A stretch of 64,000 bases of DNA from Zanthoxylum bungeanum. Its lineage: Eukaryota; Streptophyta; Magnoliopsida; Sapindales; Rutaceae. The notes under the pieces were generated by a model that searched no databases, was not told the origin of the DNA, and saw only the letters and a program-made list of their open reading frames with translations. The number at the start of each line of letters is the position of its first letter. Positions within the stretch are counted from its first letter, which is position 1. Below are positions 8,851 through 19,339 of the stretch, in pieces. The stretch covers positions 186,001 to 250,000 of the forward strand of contig SKCR01033649.1 of assembly GCA_019454045.1 (NCBI GenBank), read 5' to 3'. Made by a program: the position numbers and the translations under genes.

Positions 8851-9564
8851 ATGGAAGCAACTTCACAGCAGCGATTTAAGCAAGTTTGTGTTTTCTGTGG
8901 ATCCAACTCTGGTAATAAACTAGAATTCATTGAGGCTGAAAAGGAATTGGGGAGAACCATAGCAGAACGAAATATGCACCTAGTATATGGCGGTGGCAAT
9001 CTTGGATTAATGGTAAGCATTTCAAAAGTTGTTCAGGAAGGTGGCAGACATGTTTTGGGAATCATCCCAAAACCTTTGGCGGATGAGCAATTATTTGGAC
9101 CAACGAATGGAGACGAACGCATCGTATCAGGTATGTCTGAACAACTTCTTGAAATGGTCAATACTGTTGATGCATTCATTGCTTTAACAGGTGGGCTCGG
9201 AACATTTGAAGAAATATTCACAGTGGCATCATGGGCGCACTTGAACATTTATCGGAAGCCCATTGGATTACTCAACATTGATCATTTTTTCGATTTTCTG
9301 TTTGTATTTCTTACGGAAGCCAAAAGACATGAGTTCGTCACAAAGTCAGTACAAGATATTTTCCTGACTGCGACAAAGGCCGAAGAATTAATCAACCAAA
9401 TCCTAGCCTTTGAACCCAAAATAGACCCCATTCTTTCCAAGTTGAACTGGTCAGATATCGATCGTGATAAGAAGCGTAAATTGGACATAGATCTTAATCT
9501 GCAATTTTTCGTAGATTTTCAACTAACCAGGTACGACCTTCTTAACTCCCCTTCTACTGTTTAA
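8851..9564 (+). CDS. LOG-family protein (cytokinin-activating enzyme family) inside gypsy element
   Basis: 237 codons, uninterrupted. The LOG family hydrolyses cytokinin riboside 5'-monophosphates to the active free base plus ribose 5-phosphate. Visible family motifs are VCVFCGS (12-18), YGGGNLGLM (46-54), GGRHVLGIIP (64-73), DAFIAL (107-112), TGGLGTFEE (113-121), SWAHLNIYRKPIGLLN (127-142) and the tail DKKRKLD (206-212). Deviations: the P of PGGxGTxxE is Thr113, the Gly after YGGGNLGLM is Val55, and the conserved Arg before the motif reads Gln98, so catalysis is doubtful. There are no introns, unlike host LOG genes, which suggests capture from mRNA. The stop is displaced: copy 1 stops after LNL, while here CAA reads through for about 20 more residues. 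Confidence 0.88.
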   Translation: MEATSQQRFKQVCVFCGSNSGNKLEFIEAEKELGRTIAERNMHLVYGGGNLGLMVSISKVVQEGGRHVLGIIPKPLADEQLFGPTNGDERIVSGMSEQLLEMVNTVDAFIALTGGLGTFEEIFTVASWAHLNIYRKPIGLLNIDHFFDFLFVFLTEAKRHEFVTKSVQDIFLTATKAEELINQILAFEPKIDPILSKLNWSDIDRDKKRKLDIDLNLQFFVDFQLTRYDLLNSPSTV

Positions 9565-10823
9565 GACATTGTGGACAATGTCTCATTTAGGTTTGGGGGA
9601 GGGGAATAGTTAATTTGTATATTGTTTTTCTTAATTTTAGTCCTAAATGTTTTTCGAAAAACACAAAAAAATTGAAAAATTTTCAAAAATTAAAAAAAAA
9701 ATATTTTGTGTTTTTTTTTGTGTTTTTTTTTTTTGACTAAAAAATGTGAAATTGCTGAGGGATAGCTGTGTAAGGAGTTTCCACTCCTGAGACGTATTTC
9801 AAACCATTTTCGAAACAAGTTAATTTTTGTTTATTTCCTTTTGAATGATTTAATTTGTGAATTCTCCATAAAACTGACTGAAATGAATCTTTATATGCTC
9901 AATTGGTAGGTATTATCAATATGCATAGTAACATACGGACATGAGCTGTAATTGAAAAGTTTATAATATTCAGTGCTCTAGTTTAATTGGAGGAAACATC
10001 TATAAATGGCAATGGTGTAAAAAAAAGAAAAAAAATTGAAAAAAAATGTATGAGATCTGAGTCATTAAGTCCATAATGGTGTTTTAACACCTAGTGCCCT
10101 AAAACCAAGTGGTTTGAGAGTTACTGGCCCAAAGCTCGCTACATGGATCAAAGGTGTTGCCAAATAAATATATAAATATGAATTCTGAGTAATTAAAGCC
10201 AACTGGTTTGGGAGCCAGCGACCCAAAGCTCGCTACATAGACAGAAGATATTGTATATAAATAAAAAATAAAATCAGGAAAAAAAAGAAAGAAAAAATCA
10301 GAAAAATCCGAAAAAATTATTCCATTGCTACAAAAAGGTGTGAATTCTGTTAAAACTTTAGGACAAAAATATTACTCTCTTATCAACTACACTTTTGACT
10401 GTTGTGGGCAAAAATGAATTGATTAATATTTTGTTAGCTGTGTATATGGAGAATGATAAATATAATCGGAGAATTTACTTATTCGGTAGTTTAAAAAGAA
10501 AGAAAACAACTACTAACTTGGAGTAGAAGTTTCACCTGATTAGTCACTAACTTCTTTATTCTATTTTCTCTTGCCTTTTTGCTTTTGTGTGCATTAGTTT
10601 TACTTTTTTTTTTTTACTTTTGTAAAATGTTTGTGGGTATCATTGCTGTAAACCCTCACGAGACTATAACTCGGCCACTAGGGACACCTAGGGGTTTAAA
10701 GGCTTGTTGCATATGCTAAATACAACCGTGATCCCTACGAAAGCGGTTTAGTTAATTTTATTTTTATGTTATTTTATTTTATTGTTTTGCTCGAGGACTA
10801 GCAAAATATTAGGTTTGGGGGTG
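9565..10823 (+). other. 3' non-coding internal region of gypsy copy 2, with PPT
   Basis: No gene. It repeats the layout of 3587-4940: an internal purine tract AGGTTTGGGGGAGGGGA (9589-9605), the hairpin around 9773-9787, a partly deleted tandem duplication, and the terminal polypurine tract AGGTTTGGGGGTG (10811-10823) directly before the LTR start, which would prime plus-strand DNA synthesis. Confidence 0.82.
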
Positions 10824-12678
10824 TGATGAGTGGTAATTATATCATTATTTCTCACTCATTTAACCTAATATTTTGTATAGTTTCTCGGGTTTTATGAACG
10901 TTTTGATGTGTTTTTATTTATTTTGCAGATAAAAATAATATTGGGACTTAATGGAATCAACTCGGGGCTAAAACGATGAAATCCGGAGGAAAAATGGTCA
11001 AAAACAAAATTTTACTATACACGTCAAGAAGTGCAATCCTAAATTCCAATTTTGCGCATGATTCGTATTTTAGCCATACCTTTTTCATCCGATATTCGAT
11101 TGAGCTGATTCAAGTTGCAGATTAAAGAAGACTCAAATATCTACAACTCTGAAGATTTAAATATTTTCGAATTCGGAAGTTTGGAAGGATGAAATGGATG
11201 AACAATCCAGTATATTTTGAGTAATTACTATAGTCATTTTCAAAATATAAAATAAAATTAATAAAAATAAAAATTGTCAAACTTCCACCAAACATGCTTG
11301 CATGTTTGATGCCATGTTTGGTGCCATGTTTGATGCCATGTTTGGTAGAGCAATCGGTGGAGCAATTGGTGGAGAAATTGGTGGAAGCCTTTAGGTTTTT
11401 CTACAAATACCAAGCCATTTCATTTGTAATTCTGATGCTTTCCTTAGGTTTTTGTAAGGAATTTATGGATTGCATTTTGTTTGTATTTATTTTCAGTATT
11501 TAATTTATGCATTTTTATTTTCAATAATAGTAGTAGTTCTTATTCTTCTTCTCTTTTCTTTTATGTTTAGTAGTTAGATTTCCGCTGGGGGGAAGGGTGA
11601 AGCTTTTATTATTTTAATTTAGATTAATCTCCCTTAATTTTAATATGGAAATTATAATTCAAATTAAAAGGATTACCGCCTTAATGGCTGGTTTTATCTA
11701 TTTGACATAAAGTAACAACGCCTATATGTCTGGTCTTTAGGTGACAGATAATTACCGCCTATATGGCTGGTTTATGGACAAATAATAACACCGCTTTTAT
11801 GATTGGTTGGACTTAATTAAAATCTGACTTAATGAGGAATACCGCCTATATGGCTGGTTGGTAATATCATTGATAAATTCTATATTATAGTAAGAGAGAT
11901 TTCTAAATTATAAATAGTAAAGGTGGATCCCCTAACCCCCAACATTTTATTTTTATTCTAGGGAAGTGATGAAACACAATATCCACAGTTAATAATTGAT
12001 TTAATTATTTATTGGGTAATTCTTTAGTTTTTTTATTGAGTCTTAAGTTTAATGCTTCTTGTTGTCTGATTACCAATAGGATTGATGTGGTAAATCTAAA
12101 ATGAACTTGGAAAAGGGATTTTAGATTTCAGCCTTAAATTCAATAGCCTACGATCTTTCTTGAGGATAGATAACCCTTTAATAGATTTCCTTACAGGATA
12201 GGAATATAGCTGTCGGGCGGGGGTAGCCATAATTGGAACTTGACCTTAATGAATCCAGCTAATTTGGTTGATATAGACATATGGTTCAATTGGGTTATAC
12301 TGGATATTTGCATCTGACCATCGGAAGAGGCTTTCTCATATCATCGTGTTCCAGGTTAGCAAACTAATTTATTACACATATACAAGAGAATCAATTCATC
12401 TTTTTAATAATATTGTGTGGAGTCACAACCCTAGATCTTTGAGTATTTTCTTTTATTTTCCTTCGTATTTTCTTTTGATTATGTTTTTATTTTAATTAGG
12501 AAAATCCACATTCAACCAACCAAAAAAATCAATTCTCTTCTCCCTCTGATTAGATACCTGTAAATAAATAGTATCAATAATTAATAACAATAGTAGGAAT
12601 TAAGTCCTCGTGGGATCGATATTTTATACTACTTGAACGATACGTGCGCTTGCTTTATACGTGTGTGATTATGCCGGT
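10824..12678 (+). repeat. LTR 3 of LOG-gypsy element (complete, 1855 bp)
   Basis: From TGATGAGTGG after the PPT to CCGGTCA before the right target duplication. It has the 7-unit 12-bp array (11305-11388) and five hairpin motifs (11674-11858). The ORF at 11294-11503 is a by-product of the 12-bp repeat. Confidence 0.93.
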
Positions 12679-12683
12679 CAATG
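12679..12683. repeat. 5-bp target site duplication ATGGT, right copy
   Basis: Partner of 620-624; the copia LTR sequence continues from 12684 (TGCAACACATT, compare TGCAACTCATT in the intact LTR near 20466). Confidence 0.92.
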
Positions 12684-13352
12684 GTTGCAACACATTAGAG
12701 TACCAGTTCTGTATCCCTGCATGATCATCATCTCCATATGCCTGAAGTGATACTTCCATCTTGACATCACACCCAACACACTACGATTCTCAATAAACCC
12801 AGAAAAGGCGTACATAGAACCTGTTAAAGTCCCGGATGACCAAAACTAAAGCGTAATAATTGTTGCATGTATTAGCGATGCAAGTCTCAGCTTAAGACCA
12901 TATACACCTACCCTGAATCGGATTCCCATAGACACATAGTCATACTACCAATGAGATTCCGAGGGGTCTATCCGGAGCGAAGCTGTTTCCGTACCATCGA
13001 TAAACACAACCTCATATCACACTTGCATAAGCATCCAATACTTAAATATATGAGAACTATGCCGTTATGCTCCCACAACGCGCACAAGTGTAATACTAGT
13101 CTATTCCGTATTATCGATGTCCAATCTCGATAATACTACGACTAGAGATGTTTAATGATTAAACTTTAGTGGATTGATATTGTCTCATATCTTATAATCC
13201 TGAACTAATCATAAGGACTTTTATCATTTTATATTTAAGTAATCCAATTACAAAATGATAAAATAGTAATTTCCATAATCACATAGTTAATTTGTACAAA
13301 AACCATAATGTCTTTTACAAATAGTGATGCTATGGGTCATAATTGTCTAACA
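12684..13352 (-). mobile_element. Copia A 3' LTR, second part
   Basis: Continues the LTR interrupted at 624 and matches about 20466-21131. It ends on the plus strand with GTCTAACA, i.e. TGTTAGAC at the minus-strand LTR start. The adjoining ATCTCCCACTT (13353 on) is, read on the minus strand, the polypurine tract AAGTGGGAGAT. Confidence 0.92.
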
Positions 13353-14710
13353 ATCTCCCACTTGGCCTGTAGCCAGTCACTCAAGCATCTAACACCTGAA
13401 CTATGTATATGTCGCTCAAACTTTTACTGTGAAATAGCTTTCGTCAGCGGATCTGCAATGTTGTCATCTGATGCAACCTTCTCGATCTTCAGCTGCAGCA
13501 ATGTACTCTGCTTCTATTTTTGAATCGGCAACAGTCTCTTGCTTGGAAGATTTCCAACTTACTGCTCCATTGTTCAAACAAAATACATACCCAGATTGTG
13601 ACTTAGAGTCGTCTTTATCGGTTTGGAAACTTGCGTCGGTATACCCAGTTACCTCAAGTTCTCTATCTCCATAGATTTAGAAGACATCCTTGGTTCATCT
13701 AAGATACTTAAGGATTTACTTAATCGCCATCCAGTTACCATCACCTGGATCGGCCTGATAGCGACTACACATGCTCAAAGCATACGAGACATCAGGTCGC
13801 GTACATATCATGACATACATGATCGATCCGACTACCGAAGCGAACAAGATCTGACTCATGTTGTCTCTCTCATATTGAGTTTTAGGACACATGTCCTTAG
13901 ATAGAGTGACGCCATGTCACACTGGAAACAGTCCCCTCTTGGACTAATCCATGTTGAATCGCTTCAACACTTTGTCAATGTACGTGATCTGGGAGAGTCC
14001 AAGCAGTTTTCTAGATCTATCCTGGTAGATCTTTATTCCTAAAATATAGGCTGCTTCTCTCAGATCTTTCATGGAGAATTTTAATGAAAGCCAAGCTTTC
14101 ACCGACGTTAACATGAGAATGTCATTGCCCATAAGGATACATCATCAATATAAAGGACAATGAATGTCAGTGCGCTCCCACTAACCTTCTTATATACACA
14201 AGGGTCATCCTCGTTTTGAATGAAATCATATTCTTTGATGATCTCATCAAAACGTTGGTTCCAAGAACAAGACGCTTGCTTCAATCCATAAATGGATCGA
14301 TTTAACTTACAAACCTTGTTTGCAAGTTTTGGTACGAAAAAACTGTCAGGCTGTTGCATATAAACATCCTCCATAAGGTTTCCGTTAAGGAAAATGGTTT
14401 TGACGTCCATCTTCCATATCTCGTAATCGAAATATACAGCAATAGCAAGCATAATCCGAATGGATTTAATCATGGAATCTGGTGAAAATGTTTCTTCGTA
14501 ATCGACACCATGTCGTTGACGATACCCTTTCGCTACAAGCCTAGCTTTGTACGTTTGTATGTTGCCATCCATGTCGGTCTTCTTCTTGAAGATCCACTTA
14601 CAACCAAATAGGCTTTACGCCTTCTGGTGCATCAACCAGTGTCCAAACTTGGTTGGTGTACATGGAATCCATTTCGGACTTCATGGTTTCTTGCCATAAA
14701 GAGGAGTAGA
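13353..14710 (-). pseudogene. Copia A reverse transcriptase / RNase H (broken)
   Basis: Reading the minus strand, the RT part carries the PxxMIKSIRIMLAIA segment, KMDVKTIFLNG, VYMQQP and the catalytic LYIDD (about 14135-14150), then a frame change, then LKFSMKDLREAAYILGIKIYQDRSRKLLG (13944-14132). RNase H is shortened: an EAEYIAAAE-like segment lies near 13480-13530, and ADPLTKA sits shortly before the polypurine tract. Several frame changes and stops make the polyprotein non-functional. It is the 3' portion of a Ty1/copia pol with RT after integrase. Confidence 0.85.
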
Positions 14711-16249
14711 TATCTTATATCGCTTCCTCATATGTAGCTGGTTCATCTTCCTCAATAAGATTGACATCCACGTGAGGTGAGATCAGAAACCTATACCTCT
14801 CAGGTTGGTTTCTGACTCTCTGCGACCTACGCGGTTCTTGTGTATTCGAAGGTTGTGGTACAGTTTCATCTCTGAACTGTTCTTGTTCCGTTGAGGATTC
14901 TGTGCCAGGAACAGTATCACTCCGATTTTCTTCGAGTTCTACTTTCCTCCCACTAACCACTGCATTAAAGAATTCCCTCTCAAGGAAAACTGCATGTAGA
15001 GCAACAAATACTTTGTTCTCTTGTGGATTGTAAAAGTAATATCCTTTGGTTTACCTAGGATAACCTACAAATAGACATTTATCCGATTTGGGTTCTAGTT
15101 TGGTGGCTTCCAAACATTTAACGTATGCCCAGCATCCCCAAATCTTTAGGAATGAGAAACTCGATTTTTTTCCTGTCCATATCTCATACGGAGTCTGTTG
15201 AACAGACTTTGACGAAACCTTATTCAAAATAAGTATTGCACTGTTCAATGCATATCCCCATAAGGAAATAGGTAGCTCTGTGTGACTCATCATAGACCTT
15301 ACCATATCCAATAAAGTTTGATTTCTCCATTCAGACACACCATTTAATTGGGGTGTTCTGGGAGGAGTCCAATGTGAAAGAATACCATACTCTTTCAAGT
15401 AATCAAGAAACTCATTGCTCAAGTATTCTCCACCAAGGTCCGACCGTAATGTCTTAATACTTTTACCAGTCTATTTTTCTACTTCGTGTCGAAACTCTTT
15501 GAATTTCTCAAAGGTTTCCGACTTGTGTCTCATAAGATACACATAACCATAACGCGATGCATCATCCGTAAAGGTTACGAAGTATTCATATCCACCTCTA
15601 GCCTGGCTAGACATGGGCCCACATACGTCAGTATGAACGAGGGCTAACAGTTTGGTGGCACGTATACCTTTACCGCTAAAAGGTGATTTAGGTATTTTGC
15701 GTAATAAGCAAGATTCGCAAACGTCATATGAATTTGGATCAAATCCGTCCAAGTACCCATTCTTCGAAAGTGTGGATATACGAGTCTTGTTAATATGTCC
15801 CATACGACAATGCCACATATAAGTTTCATCTTTGTTACTTAGTTTGAGCATTTTGTTTGTTATATTATATGTTTGAGATTTGTTTATATTCAAAATATAA
15901 AGACCATTATTAGCATCAGCAGAACATATCTCAAAATCATCTTTATAGACAAAACACCCAGTGTTTCGGAATACAAAAGTGTACCCACACTGGGTCAAAC
16001 AAGATACAGAGATAATATTCCTAGTCAAACTAGGTACATAATAACAGTCTAAAAGTTTAAGTACATGCCCCGATGGCAGTTCTAAAACAAAAGTGCCAAC
16101 GGCCAAAATGGTGACCCGTGTCCCATTTCCAACGCGTAGATCAATCTCCCATGAGGCCAGTCTCCTGCTAATCTACAGATCCTGAACATCAGTACATATA
16201 TGAGTACCACAACCGGAATCAAAAATCCAATTTTTAAAACTAGTAGTAG
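14711..16249 (-). pseudogene. Copia A integrase and protease-adjacent region (broken)
   Basis: The 211-codon frame 15471-16106 contains the pre-integrase zinc-binding residues (WHCRMGH and CESCLL) and the start of the integrase core (VHTDVCGP, first catalytic Asp). A stop at 15471 separates it from 15051-15422, where RSD.GGEY (second Asp, just upstream) and GVSEWRN (catalytic Glu) follow. 14715-14960 is the variable linker before RT (RRSQRVRNQPERY). The order integrase before RT marks Ty1/copia. Stops and frame changes inactivate it. Confidence 0.87.
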
Positions 16250-17122
16250 ACATGCTTATTTCTATAACAAGCATACCTGAAGCCGGTGCTTTGCCCGCTT
16301 TCTTATCCTTCATCTGCTCCTTGTACTCACGACAGTCACGCTTCTAGTGACCCCATTTGCCACACTGCAGGTAGACATCTTGGGATTTATCCCTTGACTT
16401 CCCAGAAGTCTTTGACGATTTGGCCTTGCCTTTCTTCTTCTTCTTCTTGTTCTTGATACCTCCAGTCGCCTTGGGCCAAGCCCTAGGAGACCGAGATGTT
16501 GAAGCGAAGTGCGCCTCGCACATCTTTCCCTTTAGAAGCTCCTTTTCAGCTTCTTTCAGTATGGACATAAACTCTCCAAGGGTATCATCTTGATCATATT
16601 GTAGTTCATGATGAACCCATTCCAAGTGTCGGGGAGAGACTGTAAGATCAAATCTATCAAAGTCTCAACCTCGAAGAGAATGTCCAACTGTGCCCGCTGA
16701 TCGATGTCAGCAATCATCTGTGACAGATGGTGCTCAACAGACGTACCCTCCGACATGAGAGCACGAACAAGTTTCTTCTGTAACTCATATCTTTGTGATC
16801 TAAGATTAGATCGATGAAGATCATTCAACCTCGCAATCATCTCATAGGGATCCAATCCTTTATTTTGACGAAGAAATTGTTGAGTCATAGCAGCAAGCAT
16901 TATAGATTGAGCAGATGAGTTGTCATCGCTATGAGTCTTCCAAAGCTCTAGCTCAACTATCTGATCAGATCTAGGCTTAGGCTCAAGAGGTTTCTCTAAA
17001 GTATAGAGTAACTTCTAAGATCCCAGGACAATCCTGAGATTCATTTCCCAGTCAGAAAACTTCACGCCGTTGAAGGCATTATCACCCATGATGATGTCTT
17101 GGACACTGTTCTTTCCTGTCAT
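16250..17122 (-). pseudogene. Copia A gag (broken)
   Basis: The minus-strand ATG at 17122 opens a typical copia gag, but an in-frame TAG occurs after 35 codons (17015-17017). The frame resumes at 16556-16900, which has the UBN2-type gag core (residues around MLAAMTQQFL and LPDTWNGFI). A frame change near 16600 leads to 16344-16625, a lysine-rich stretch and the first half of a zinc knuckle (CGKWGH), followed by another stop before the second half. It would form the nucleocapsid of the particle; now a pseudogene. Confidence 0.83.
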
Positions 17123-19325
17123 CTTAATTGCAATAGTCAAATTACTCAATTAACGATGTATGGGTACAGTCTAACTGTTACAAGAAAAATAAAATATTAG
17201 TCCAACTAATAAACATTTATAATTGACGAAATAATTTGAAAGCGCGTAAAGCTAAGTATTTGAACAAAATTGCAAATTCAATATTAGCCTCCCACTATTT
17301 TTTGACGAGCCTCTAACCCTATGTTGAGTACTCGGGAAACTTAGTTTCCTAGTGGGCTAGGATCCCGTTAAATAACACACAACCTTGACTTTGGCCAACA
17401 AGCTATATGATATTTAACTAGGTAGATCTCTAAGATCAATTGGATATCATCCAATTCCTAGATCCGGTAGGTGGACCTCCAAGTCCGAAACATATATACA
17501 ATATATATGCCAATATATCCAATATATTTGCCTAACCTTTTCCTCTGAATCAACTAAGCCTTGGCGTCGGCACAACAAGCTTAATGATTCCAGTCAAGCG
17601 GGACCCGTTGACTTTGGAAAGCTTCGTAATCCATGTCGATGAACAAGAAGTGATCTTGACTTTGGTAAAAAAATAACAACTTGGCCAAGACATGCGATGT
17701 GGAACAAAGCCTTCATGATTCAAACACATCCTCGATGGACAAAGTCTTGACTTTGGCCAACAAACCAATGCCAATCTTGGATCTTGAGAATGAATCATTC
17801 AATGGAAGGAAAACGCTTAATATTTGTTGAGGGCTTTTCACGTAATTGGAAACCAATTAATTATCTTTGATTAGGTCTCATCATACACCCTTAAGCATGC
17901 ATTCTAAAAGCATAATAAGGCGCGATAAATAAATTAATAATGATATGCGGATGGATATCTCACAAATTATTCCTAGAACAAATCACTCCATTTCCTCTCC
18001 CCAAGCTAGCACTATTCTAACTTCTACCCAATTACATAATACAATTAAAGAAACCTTATTAACATTGAGGGGAATTGGTGAGAAGAGAATTACAAAGAAA
18101 TAAAGAGATAATAGGCTGGACACGCAGGCCCAATTTAATAAATTCTAAATTTATTACAATTTCCAAAATTGCCCTCACCCTTCTAATATCCATCCGATAT
18201 ACATTATTCATACAACTCATTCAAGTATTCAGATAAAACATTTTATTCAATCAATCTAATCCAATTAATTAATCTTTGAATTAATAACTATCCAATGTTC
18301 AAACAACAATTTGATTTGCGCAAGTCCAACTCGTTTAAGAATAAATACTTTTAAGTATGTATTCTTGAATTATATCGAACTACAACTTTAAATCTAATTT
18401 ATTTCTATTCAATACTAATTCCAATTTAATTCTAAATTAAACATTTACACTTATTTATATGCCTTAAAGACTTGGATTCCAAATCCATTCTTGATGGGTC
18501 TCAAAGGCCTAATAACATCCAATGCCATTTTAATTAAAGTCCAATGGGCTTTTAATTGATTCTTAATGCATGTGCTTTGGCCATAATGGATCAAACCCAA
18601 AATGCCAAGGCCCAATAGGAATCACCCTATTGCCAACAAATCAATTTAGGCCCATTAGGCCCAATTAAAATCTTTAAAGGGCCAAGTGATGTATTTGGAC
18701 TTTATGGAATTGATTTTGGGCCCAATTGGATCCAATCAAAAAGTCTAAAACCAAACTTGGTCAAACCAAGCCCATTAAGCCCAAATACACACTTTTAGCC
18801 CAATTAAACTTTAAAGGCTAATTATTAATATAATTATAATATTCCAAATATCACAATTATTTTAATTAAAGTGTATTAGCCATGATTAATTAATTAAACT
18901 TAATATTTCCAAAACACTAATTAACCAATTAATCATGCTAAATTAATCAATTTATGCTCAACATAAATTGAAGCAAAACATATCATTTTCATGCTCAACA
19001 TGCTATTTGAATTTAACATAAACATTATTGAATTTGATTCTAATCTAATCAAACCAACAATCAACATTTAATCATGCATTTAAACACATCCAATGTTGTA
19101 AAAAAAAAATTTCAAAATGAGCAGCCCACTGTCTTCATATTCGGCCAAGGTAAGGTGATTTTTAATTTTTGATCCAATAAAATTTTCTCAAATCTAATCA
19201 TGCACAACTCTAAGTTGTCATATTCTAAGCATACTCAAACAATCAATTTGAAGAAATCATATTTAAAACATAAAAACCCCAAATTAAAGTCTCAAGAACC
19301 CTAGAATTTTTCATGCTTAAAATTT
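17123..19325 (-). other. Copia A long untranslated leader
   Basis: No gene seen over 2.2 kb between the primer site and the gag start. The sequence is AT-rich with TTAATTAA-type stretches. Read on the minus strand it contains several copies of TTGGCCAAAGTCAAG or close variants (about 17390, 17600, 17655 and 17755). The same motif occurs in the leader of copia B at 27620-28010. The frame at 17550-17798 is a by-product of these repeats. Confidence 0.65.
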
Positions 19326-19338
19326 GCTCATGATACCA
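19326..19338 (-). promoter_or_regulatory. Primer binding site of copia A (Met-tRNA type)
   Basis: The minus strand reads TGGTATCATGAGC one base after the LTR end (ACTAACA). It resembles the TGGTATCAGAGC site complementary to initiator Met tRNA used by most plant copia elements, with one extra base. Confidence 0.75.
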
Positions 19339-19339
19339 T

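Larger units (their letters stand above)
625..12678 (+). mobile_element. Compound Athila-like Ty3/gypsy element carrying LOG ORFs
   Basis: The element reads LTR (625-2074), internal (2075-4940), LTR (4941-6845), internal (6846-10823), LTR (10824-12678). The complete LTRs begin TGATGAGTGG and end CCGGTCA or CGGTCA. A primer site complementary to tRNA-Asp follows the middle LTR, and purine-rich AGGTTTGGGGGTG precedes the right LTR. No protease, RT, RNase H or integrase motif is present, so it is non-autonomous. The tRNA-Asp PBS and a GGGAGGCAACCCA block between the gag-like and last ORFs are features I associate with Athila-type gypsy elements; the lineage call is inference. One shared TSD around the whole unit means either a tandem integrated together or recombination after insertion. 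Confidence 0.85.

Noticed and set aside
8851..9564. LOG ORF as an ordinary host gene
   Set aside because: It lies between a retrotransposon gag-like ORF and PPT, has no introns, and two further copies share the same element flanks.
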